From Eurosta solidaginis (Eukaryota > Arthropoda > Insecta > Diptera > Tephritidae), in NCBI RefSeq assembly GCF_040869045.1, contig NC_090322.1, positions 170,266,672 to 170,330,671 of the forward strand: a stretch of 64,000 bases of DNA, given 5' to 3'. A program made the position numbers and the translations under genes. Every line of letters starts with the position of its first letter. Position 1 is the stretch's first letter. Below are positions 55,650-64,000 of the stretch, piece by piece. The notes beneath the pieces were generated by a model. It worked only from the letters and a program-made list of their open reading frames with translations, searched no databases and was not told the DNA's origin.

Positions 55650-56172
55650 TTCTTCTCTTCAGCACAGCATGCTTCCACCAAAGGCGAGTCAGTCGATACT
55701 GCAATACCTGGAACACCAGGAATATGCCCTAGGGGCTTTTATGGCCATGGCCTTCAGCAATGTCTCGAAACGAGCAATCAACGAGTCTCTACTCGATTGA
55801 AGTACATCCGGGCTTAACAAATTGGATTAGCGTCATGTTAAGCTGCAGAATGATCACGTCGCAATAGAACCTATTATTATTATTTATGCGAAGCCATAAA
55901 ATCTGTAAACAGAGGAACGCCACAGAGTGGGGGTCAAGACTTCAGTTGCTAGGGGCGGCAGAGTTGCCAAATTTCGAGACAATAATTAACATAGGACCTA
56001 GAAATCTTCTTGTGTTTGCCAAGAGAACGGAGTTATTCTATAACGTAAGTCCTGCTACCTACTTGGGTTTTTTTCGTTTGGTCGCCAAACAAATTCTGTT
56101 AAAACTATGGACAAATTTAGCCTATGTTAGATTTTTATTGAAGGGCTAGTTCAACCTAACCTAACCTAAGTA
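55650..56172 (+). pseudogene. LINE fossil: reverse transcriptase motif A remnant plus 3' end
   Basis: At 55700-55800 the translation EYALGAFMAMAFSNVSKRAI is a decayed reverse transcriptase motif A (relatives read LDI-GAFNNV), so the catalytic Asp is lost. From 55886 the sequence is the 3' untranslated end shared with 16905-17285, finishing CTAGTTCAACCTAACCTAAC. A large internal deletion lies between. 56173-56639 holds nothing recognised. Confidence 0.65.
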
Positions 56173-56639
56173 CAGTTCTATATCAACTTAAAACAGCTTA
56201 ATAATATATATGATCATGAATTCAAAAATCGGCAGGGGTGTCTTCTGCAATCTAGCAACATTGAAACTGTGAGTCACCGTTACGGAAAGCAAATTGAATT
56301 AGGGATATGAGCAGGTTTAGAAAGGAAATGTAGGAAAGTAAATGAAATTTTTAAAGATAAACGAAAGGTTAATTTTACTTTGAACGCTTATGAATACCAA
56401 ACGGAGGAGTGGACATAAACAAATCAGAACAGAAAATCAAGTATTTGTAGCACAAGGAAAGAGGAGGACAAGGAAACTTAAGACGCGAAAAGAAATGAGT
56501 CGCCAATCTAAGATTTTGTAAGGATGTCAGTTCGCCGGGTGCTCCAGTGAAGCAAAAAATTATACACCTTAGGTTTCCTGAGAGAATTTTAACTTAAGGT
56601 TTAGAAATAAACGATACACGGCAACTTTAAGTTCTAACT

Positions 56640-56790
56640 TTTAATAATAATAATAAACCCAACGGATTAATACCAAAAGCTCGCCCAACCAGCAAGAGAG
56701 GCGCATCCGCATCACGCACGGATTTTGTTTTTGCCGAGTTGTTGATACGGAGGTTTGTTAAGCGTCGAGATCTAAAACTGCTCAGCTATA
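56640..56790 (-). mobile_element. (TTA)n-tailed retroposon 3' end, copy 2
   Basis: Same layout as 36722-36889: AACTCGGCAAAAACAAAATC, GTGATGCGGATGCGCCTCTC and GTTGGGTTTATTATTATTA on the minus strand. Both copies start at about the same internal point (CTGAGCAGTTTTAGATCTC here), suggesting a short complete unit rather than a random truncation. Confidence 0.6.
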
Positions 56791-56898
56791 GAATACAAAT
56801 CATCAGCTGAGTATTATACATAAAAATTGGAAATTACACACATACTACATTGTTAAATAAGTGAACACTTTTAGTATATAAAGACTTTTAATTTTTTA

Positions 56899-57719
56899 TA
56901 CTCAGCGTGCTTTGCACACAGAGTATATTAACTTTGATTGGATAACGGTTGGTTGTACAGGTATAAAGGAATCGAGATAGATATAGACTTCGATATATCA
57001 AAATCATCAGTATCGAAAAAAAATTTGATTGAGCCATGTCCGTCCGTCCGTCCGTCCGTCCGTTAACACGATAACTTAAGTAAATATTGAGATATCTTCA
57101 CCAAATTTGGTACACGGACGCAGAATAGATTGGTATTGAAAATGAGCGAAATCGGATGATAACCACGCCCACTTTTTATATATATAACATTTTGGAAAAC
57201 ACAAAAACCTAATTATTTAGTAAATAATACACCTAGAATGTTGAAATTAGACATGTGGACTGATATTGAGACTCTTGATAAAAATTTGAAAAAAATTTTA
57301 AAATGGGCGTGACACCGCCCAATTGTGATAAAATCAATTTTACAAATATTATTAATCATAAATCAAAAATCGTTAAACTTATCGTAACAAAATTCGGCAG
57401 AGGTTGCCTTTACTATAAGGAATGCTTTGAAGAAAACCTAACGAAATCCGTTAAGGACCACGCCCACTTTTATATAAAAGATTTTTAAAAGGGTCGTAGA
57501 CTAGAATAATAAGCTATAACTTAGCAAAAAATAGTTTTGAATGAATGATATTTCACTTATCAAGTTTTATTGTAAGAGGAAATGGGGAGAAATTTTTTTT
57601 AAACGGGCGGTGCCACGTGTTATGTAGAAAAGTAATTTATCTGAAATGAAATGTACAATTAAAGCTCACGCTGAGTATGTTATGTTCGGTTACACCCGAA
57701 CTTAGATACCTTTACTTGC
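56899..57719 (+). mobile_element. HINE-like element copy B1 (0.8 kb)
   Basis: It begins TACTCAGCGTGCTTTGCAC, then ACAGAGTA, and ends CACGCTGAGTA, then GTTCGGTTACACCCGAAC and TTTACTTGCTT. Compared with copy B2 it has an internal deletion of about 300 bases. A (CCGT)5 run is at 57040-57062. Non-coding; the 61-88 codon frames across it are not conserved in the other copies. Confidence 0.75.
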
Positions 57720-57734
57720 TTATTTTATTTTTTT

Positions 57735-59270
57735 ATTCGAATGAGAGTTAAAATTATGACACAAACACCGAAAAGGTTCATTTAGTTCGAAATTAGTTCT
57801 GCACTGCCCCAAAAGAAGAGGTCTGTAATGTCTTGACGCTCGTGGTGGGACATTGAAGCTTACTTCGTTCAAAAGAAAGGGGCTAGAAATCAGTCCATTC
57901 AGCAGTTTAGGCTTAATAATACGCCTAGCATTTCTCTACGACTTACGACAGTTGGAAGATTTATAAGCTTTAACCGACTAGTATAAGGTGGTAGATTATA
58001 CGCAGAGTCCCAATAAAAATTCCTTAAAGAGAAAAGTAAAAATTGCTTCTGTATTAACTCAAGTCTATCTGCATGAACTTAATATCGCGGTTACATAAGG
58101 GTTACTAAATTCTTTAGAACATCGTTTCACGAATGATAGAACACCTCTAGCCTTATTGACAGTAGTCATAATATGCAGGTTGAAACTAAGTTTAAGTGAC
58201 TCCCCAGTTAACAAAATAATTTACTGATACAAGACAAAAATTATTAATTACATAAGATCTCCGAGAGAGGTACATGAATTTACATTTATTGAATTCGCGT
58301 TGCACCAAGGAACTAAGAAGTTTAAATCCGCTTGAAGCAAGGGACGTTCTTCAATAGACGTTTAGGACCTAAAAAGTTTTACATCATCAGCATACTGTAA
58401 CGATTTTAGGGAAATTCCGCTTATTTGAAACCTGCTACTAACGTTCGAATCGCTGAACTGTTGAATAAATAACCCCAATATTCAATAATGCAAAATAGTC
58501 TTTATTAGTCTACTTTGAGAGTACTTTAGTAAGATCAGAATTGGACCGAGATGACTGCCCTGTGGGACGCCAGAGGGAATATTAGTAACATTTGAAAGAG
58601 TATTTTTAAAAATTACTTGTTGCGTTCTACCGCAGAGATACAAAGAGATCCACTGTGTGAGCCCAGGTTGGAAGCCAAGTCGATACAGCTTGTGGATAAG
58701 CAAGGAGTGCGAAACTTTATCAAATGCTTTACTGAAATCATTGTAAATAACATCGGTGGGAAGATTTTGTCTAAATCTTTTAGAAACATGAGTTGTGAAT
58801 TCAAATAGGTTGGAAATTGTAGATTTGCCTTTACATAATCCGTGTTGGGAATCTGATAAATGTGTTCAACGCATTTTTTTTTTTTTAAACATGTGGGAAT
58901 TTGGTAAAGGCCGTATTTGTAAGATTTATTCAAAGACGTTAAATAACAAAAACCTCCTTTGGAGATATTGCTGGAATATTAATTGCGTTAAGTGAGTTAA
59001 GTTGAAATGGGTATTCATTAGACAAAGAAATTAACTCTGCGGAATAGTTAGATTTGAAAAATTGTGCAAGCAATATCTTAATCGTCGCTAGAGAAATCAT
59101 CACGATATTTCATACCAGAAGGAAATCCTTTAAACCTACGTTTAGAATTTACGAAATCATAGAATGCTTTCAGATTGCAAGTTATTTTGTTTTCCATCGT
59201 ACCGAGATAGTTTAAAAAATTGATTTCAAATTTGTCCTATTAGCTTGTAAATAACAAATAGGACTTTTAT
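57735..59270 (-). pseudogene. Jockey/CR1-like LINE reverse transcriptase fossil, split by an LTR
   Basis: On the minus strand, in order: FYDFVNSKRRFKGFPSGMKY (about 59150), QHGLCKGKSTISNLFEFTTH (58850), VIYNDFSKAFDKVSHSLLIH (motif A with the catalytic Asp), SGVPQGSHLGPILI (motif B, 58540), an LTR fragment, YADDVKLF (motif C, 58390), SLKLSFNLHI and VNKARGVLSF (58150), and NLPPYTSRLKLINLPT with SRREMLGVLL (57960). Frameshifts and stops occur throughout. It preserves the reverse transcriptase from before motif A to the C-terminus, making it the most complete of the non-R1 LINE fossils here. A second copy of its C-terminus is at 41575-41931. Confidence 0.85.
58396..58530 (-). mobile_element. LTR-A fragment inserted in the LINE reverse transcriptase
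   Basis: It starts TGTAACGATTTTAGGGAAAT (the inner LTR end) and runs through CTGTTGAATAAATAACCCC and GCAAAATAGTC to GTACTTTAG, where it breaks into LINE sequence. The rest of the LTR is deleted. It separates LINE motif B from motif C. Confidence 0.8.
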
Positions 59271-59283
59271 TTGCAATTTCTGG

Positions 59284-59745
59284 GTTCAAATTAGAGCTTC
59301 CGACATCTTCTCGAACACGAGCGAGATTTTCGAGACCCGAGAAATCGAGAACTCGACTTCTCGCGAGATTCTCGTGACTCGAAGTCTTCGTAAATCTCTC
59401 GAGCTTCTCGACATTCTTACTTAATCGCTGTATGGTCAGTATTTATACACTTGTTTTATTTTACTTGTGAATTTTTTGTTGATTATATTGCTTCAATGAC
59501 ATTTAACTCGAAACATATTTGTTATACATATAATTTTGTTCGCAATATTTTATTTTTCGACGAGACATCAAGAACACGGCTTCTCGTGAGATTCTCGAAT
59601 TACTCGTAAGGCTCGCGACATTCAACTTAATCGAGAATCTCGCGAGCTTTACGAGTAATTCGAGATTCGAGAATCTCGCGAGAAATCACTTCTCGAGCAC
59701 GTTCGAGAAATCGTAAGCTTTAATTCAAATAGAAGTAATCACCAT
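59284..59745. mobile_element. Palindromic element rich in TCTCG/CGAGA
   Basis: The ends TTCAAATTAGAGCTTCCGAC and the complement of TCGTAAGCTTTAATTCAAAT are inverted repeats. Inside, TTCTCGAACACG, TCTCGCGAGATTCTCG and complements alternate, and an AT-rich core (59440-59565) separates the arms. The 10-mer TCTCGCGAGA occurs twice (about 59361 and 59676). No coding sequence. Positions 59746-60585 contain nothing recognised. Confidence 0.75.
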
Positions 59746-60585
59746 TCAAATATTGCTATATTGTATAAATTATTTGCAAGCATTCCAATCAGCTGCCTGC
59801 TTAGTGACTGATAGAAGTCGCTGGAGAGCGTTCGTCTCCGCCTTATGCTCCTACTAGGAGAGATAAGTTGTGCTTCTGGATGGCTATGGTATTAGTTTTA
59901 ACTTTTGCGATTGTCAACTAGATGTTCAATTCTATCTAGGAATACAACTAACTAACTAATCAGCTGCCTTAGATTGAGATCAAACAAAAACTTAATTTAA
60001 ACAATAAAATATTACTAAGCACTTCGTTCAGTAATTTTCACGCAAAGAATTTATTAACTAATAAAAATATATAACTAATAACTCACAAAATTTAATTAAA
60101 ATCTGAACAACGCAATTTGTTTTTTTGTTTATGTTTTTTGCAATTGTTAGAAATTAATTATCACCAAATCGGTAGAGTGGCAATTTTATGGTTGTTATTA
60201 TAGATTTTGTAGAGATAAAACGAAATTTTTGTATAACAATGTGTATTAAGAGTGAAAAAATTAATTAAGTAATTAAACTACAAACTCAAACACATATTTA
60301 TAATGTTAAAAATATTACTACATAAATGCAAATGAATAAAGTTAGTTTATGACCTCTGCTGACTGCGTATTTAAATTTGATTTTTTATTATTTAACTTGC
60401 ACTTCCGATGGACCATTGTGAATGTAACGAAGGAAATCAATAGTAAAATTAAACATTAATCATTTAGAAAATGTTGATATTCTTTTCATAATACTGAGAT
60501 CTTGAAAACCAGCGGTTAATGCGGAAGTTCTGATTAGTATTATGTGCAACTGTGAAGGTATGGGATAATGAGTTTAATATATATA

Positions 60586-60871
60586 TTAAGGTGGGTCGAT
60601 TTGTATGCACGAACGTTAACCGATATCGAACGTTAAACGTTGTGGATAACAGTTTTTTGAAAAATATTTTTTTTAGCGGACATTTTTGGGGTGGACAGGG
60701 TATACATATGAAATTTTTTTTAGTAGGTCATGAAAAAAACCTTAAAAATCAAAGTCGAAAAAAAGTGAAAAAAATGAAATTTCGCAGGCTCGAAAATTAT
60801 TTTTTTGGGTATGCGTAGGGGAACTATTTTTCCTGAGCCCCAATCCTATTGAATAAATCGACCCAGTCTAA
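60586..60871. mobile_element. MITE with TTAAGGTGGGTCGATTT-type ends
   Basis: The left end TTAAGGTGGGTCGATTT and the complement of the right end (TTAGACTGGGTCGATTT) are inverted repeats; both sides continue into TATA-rich flanks. The interior matches 32575-32811. The right end lies six bases from the Tc1-like element. Confidence 0.7.
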
Positions 60872-60877
60872 TATATA

Positions 60878-61741
60878 CAGTGGTACATATTCCTTTAAAC
60901 GCACTCTTAATTTTAATTTTACCACTTTGGCTTTCTTTTGTTTATGCATTCATAACAACAAGTTCTAGCCCAAATTATACCGCCTCTACCATTGTGCGCA
61001 ACAATGACGTTCGTTTGTTAATAAAACACTATGGCGGTGACAGCGTTATGGTGTGGGCGGCATTTTCATCGAGAGGAAAACCAAAAATTTGCCTCGCACC
61101 CCCCAAAATGAGTTCTAAAGTTTATAAGGAATTATTGGACGATACTCTCGTTTGATTTTCAGATGATAAAATGGATGAAGACAGCATTTCTCAACAGGAT
61201 AACGTTGCCATTCATGTTTCTAACGGCTTGCAGAACACAACATTCCACTTATGAAGTGGCCTGCTGCAGTCCCGATTCGAAGCCGGTAGAAGAACTTTGT
61301 AGAGCAAAATTATGGGCAAAAGGTTCAAGGACACCTCTACAGGACTTCATTAGTGTTGAAGTTGGATATTAAAGAAGCTTGGGAAGATTTAAGCAGTATG
61401 CTCCTGCAAAATTTAGCTAATTCGATACCCAATCGAATATATGAAGCCATTAATAAAAATGGAGGACCAATTAATTGGTAAAAATTTAATAACTGAATAA
61501 ATATTTAAAAATATAGTTGCTGCGTTTAAACGAATATGCACCTGTTCGTAGTAGTATATTTGAATATGTGATGATAAGAGTACAACAACAACAATGAAAA
61601 CATGGTTTTTGGGCCAGTCAAATTTCCGTTAGATTAACAAAGAATATGGGCTAGAATTTGCTGTTATGAATGCATAAACAAAAGAAAGCCAAAGTGGTAA
61701 AGTTAAAATTAAGAGTGCATTTAAAGGAATATGTACCACTG
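60878..61741 (+). mobile_element. Internally deleted Tc1-like transposon, 864 bp, with ~99-bp terminal repeats and TA flanks
   Basis: Terminal inverted repeats 60878-60976 and 61643-61741 start CAGTGGTACATATTCC and pair with about six mismatches. Both ends are flanked by TA, the Tc1/mariner target. Inside is the C-terminal third of a transposase (next entry). The N-terminal DNA-binding part is deleted. The long repeats and TA duplication make the borders secure. Confidence 0.93.
60985..61480 (+). pseudogene. Tc1-like transposase C-terminal fragment
   Basis: The first frame (to 61155) has HYGGDSVMVWAAFSSRGKPK, the GGGS-MVWG-F signature of Tc1-like DDE transposases, then SKVYKELLDDTLV, a stop, and further frames reading QQDNVAIHVSNGL (QQDNAP-H-S, which holds the second catalytic Asp) and, after a frameshift, WPACSPDSKPVEE-like sequence (SPDLNPIENLW in relatives, third acidic residue region). 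At least one stop and two frameshifts are present. The first catalytic Asp and the helix-turn-helix domains are absent. Confidence 0.88.
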
Positions 61742-61838
61742 TATATTTTTTTCGTAAAAAAGGTTATCATAAATTATGCTGGCTGCAATGGTCTCTAATG
61801 TTCTAGTGAAATGAGATATATTATGTATTTGTGATTGT

Positions 61839-62304
61839 ATGTCGGTAGGAGAAAATAGCGGAAGTATTCCCCAAAGAGCAAATGAGCGACCCAACCAGAA
61901 GTGTTTCACCTTATCACGCAGTCGAACCAACTTTTTGAAATCTGAGTCCATTCATTATGGTTCCGAACTTCCAAAAGTTATGTATAAGAAAACAAAAGCC
62001 TCCCCAGCAAGCATCAATAAAACAGTTAGGGTCCTTCACATACAAGCAAAAGGCCGAAATCTACAAACAGAAAACATTCGACGGTAGAATAATTAACGAA
62101 CAGATAAACACAATTCTTGACACAATATTCGAGCCTTTAAAACTTGTTAACAAGAAAAAAAGTAATCACACAGATTCAACAGACAAACACAACAACAACC
62201 AAAGCAACAAACCCAGAAAGAAGGTCAAACGACTAGAATTACTAACTCTTACCTGTCTTAGGAAGCAACACAAATCGATCAGTAAAAACCACCCTTGGTT
62301 CTGA
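61839..62304 (+). other. Unrecognised open frame (115 codons) next to a retroposon
   Basis: The frame 61957-62304 encodes a Lys/Gln/Asn-rich, basic stretch (KQKAEIYKQKTFDGRIINEQ, KHNNNQSNKPRKKVKR) with no family I recognise and no membrane segment. It lies just upstream of the (CAA)-tailed retroposon, so it may be a piece of a retrotransposon ORF1 or simply chance. I would not call it a gene. Confidence 0.25.
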
Positions 62305-62404
62305 ATGAACACACAGCACATACACATAAATATACACAAGCATCAATTTTGACAATACCTGCTCATGCACCTACGAACTATAAATACAAGACAAACGACA
62401 ACAA

Positions 62405-62815
62405 CACACCCCCAGCGGGTTAAGGGGGTTAGAATATACCCGCGGTAGGTATGCCTGTCGTAAGAGGCGACTAAAATACCAATTAGATTCAAGGGCCTGT
62501 GTAGTGCAACCCTTTCAGGTTGCCAGCGAAATATATAGCTTCTCCAAACCCAATTGTTAACCTCACCTATCCGTGGCGAATTCTGTTTCATTAACAGCCG
62601 AGGCTCTGGCGACTCCGAACTCTTCATGGATCTAGGGGGTTGGAGGGCGGTATGGCCTAGAAGGCCGCATGTGGTCATAATAAATCGTTCCCGAGATGGT
62701 CGGGCTTGGTACCGGAACGTACCGGATCTGTATCCGGCAAAGGACCATCAACATCGATAACACTCCCCAAGGCCTTCGGGGAATGTCCTTATTGCTACAA
62801 CAACAACAACAACAG
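62405..62815 (+). mobile_element. (CAA)-tailed retroposon, copy 2 of 2
   Basis: It starts near AGCGGGTTAAGGGGGTTAGA, passes through CCTGTCGTAAGAGGCGACTA, CCGAGGCTCTGGCGACTCCG and GGATCTGTATCCGGCAAAGG, and ends in GCTACAACAACAACAACA. It aligns with 7009-7409 over its length. The tail suggests LINE-mediated insertion. From 62816 to the window end (64000) I see only single-copy-looking AT-rich DNA with no supportable gene. Confidence 0.65.
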
Positions 62816-64000
62816 ATCACAACGAAAATCGACACTGATGATGGAACAACGCCGAACCCGGTATGTCTCGAAACCAAATTTGACAAGGGATGACGGAAAA
62901 TCGTTCCAATATACATCATTTATCCACCTTGTCGGAAAATCGACAAAACAAAATAAGTCAAGACACACAAGTCTCTTTGTGAATTCTCTGTATTCTGAGC
63001 CGTGCTAGGTGCATTACAGCATTTTTTAGGGCAGTTTTTCCGTACATATATAATATAAGCAAAATCAAAATTTCTTTGTGTTTTGGATCTTTGTAAATAG
63101 CCGCAGAGTTCAGTATAGGAAAAAGTAACGCTGTATTTCTGCAGTTCTCCCACTAGGCATGCGAATTCTTATATCCCTTGAGAAATATCGCACCCTAGCT
63201 CTTACAGCAAGGGCGTCCAGACACACACTGCAGACTTAAGGGTACAATCTTTCGCAATATACCTCATATTGTAAGCTAACTGCCTTGAGAAGTATCCATC
63301 GAAGAAGCTTGATAATGGGCATGGTAATAGGGTCATGGGAAAGTGCTTGTCGAATAGGCTATCTTGACACGGCTAGAACAGCAGGGAAGCTTAACAAACT
63401 CACAGCGGGTTAAAAGTAGTGTTAGTTGTTGTCGATAGTGTGACTATCGATGGTTTTTTGTAGTTTATCAGGGCAAAACAACATTTTTGGTTGGATTTGT
63501 TTTTGTTGTTGATATTTAACCTTTTCTGTTTTTGTGCTTTGTTGCTTTATTTTGTTTTGTGCCTTGCATCTATAGCTCGACATGGTGGAAATGAATTCCA
63601 AAGACAGATGGATTGGCAGCCATATTGGTTTGTGTTTGAGAAAAAAGGAGCATATAGACATCAGCTTTTAGATACATGAATGTTTACTAATATCCTTAGC
63701 CCGCTAGGTTGAAAAAAAGGTCTTCAAGTCTGCGTCGGCAGCCTCTCTGGCTCGAGAAGTATCCCTAGTTTTTCTGAGAGTGGTGTTCTGACGGGTTTTC
63801 GACTTCATCCCTTCGGTTATACTTGCTTTTGGAAACCATAAAAGAGCGCTTAGTGTAACATCAGCCTATCGAACGTCTTTTTTGTTCCTTATGAAATTTC
63901 TTTGCTTTTTTTAGGTATTACAGAATAGTGAATCGACTCAGTTAACCTAAAATAAAAACTACTGATTGTCAATTCAATAACAGTTAAAAGTCTTACAATT

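Noticed and set aside
1..64000. CRISPR array or bacterial operon
   Set aside because: Tandem repeats here are head-to-tail satellites without unique spacers, and all genes show eukaryotic introns or transposon features.

Overview
The window looks like repeat-dense DNA from a higher fly, most likely a tephritid fruit fly. The grounds are AT-rich sequence, degenerate R1-clade and RNase H-bearing LINEs, a tRNA-derived SINE and TACTCAG-type repeats that I associate with tephritids, (TA)- and TATA-flanked DNA elements, and one spliced gene with polyQ/polyN and GT-AG introns. The species assignment is inference. Nothing bacterial or viral was seen, and there is no CRISPR array or standalone tRNA or rRNA gene.

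Host coding content is small. Two exons on the minus strand (14892-15435 and 8074-8426) join in matching phase across a ~6.5 kb intron. They encode the N-terminus of a probable SLC41-type magnesium transporter: a low-complexity cytoplasmic leader followed by the first membrane segment. The following exons were not found to the left and may lie outside the window. The intron carries a 1.36 kb palindrome, a LINE RNase H fossil, an R1 fossil and a solo LTR.

Layout: 0-8 kb is a nest of LTR, Helitron, hAT, fold-back, SINE and LINE fragments. 8-16.3 kb is the SLC41-like gene. 16.9-20.2 kb holds LINE fossils, a SINE and half of a split HINE-like element. 20.2-26.9 kb is a block dominated by a (GTTAAA)n array, into which a 5'-truncated R1-clade retrotransposon (22886-25166) has inserted. 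27.4-32.3 kb is a Helitron swollen by a 3.9 kb, ~89 bp minisatellite. 33.4-38.3 kb holds a short Helitron, an LTR-like repeat and the 5' end of a Gypsy-like LTR retrotransposon (gag, tRNA-Leu primer site). 38.3-48.6 kb is dominated by two ~3 kb and one 1.1 kb HINE-like elements, two of them with a ~130 bp minisatellite core. 48.6-52.5 kb is a Helitron inside a Helitron with helicase fossils. 52.6-64 kb holds palindromic elements, three reverse-transcriptase fossils, LTRs, a HINE-like element, a MITE, an internally deleted Tc1-like transposon and a (CAA)-tailed retroposon.

The most informative observations are: (i) HINE-like elements whose terminal hairpins and inverted repeats differ between copies yet stay complementary; (ii) an R1-clade insertion in a hexanucleotide array for which a duplicated array block preserves the empty site; (iii) several insertion-within-insertion series that can be ordered in time; (iv) the phase-matched exon pair. 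All transposase, reverse transcriptase and helicase sequences here look defective.
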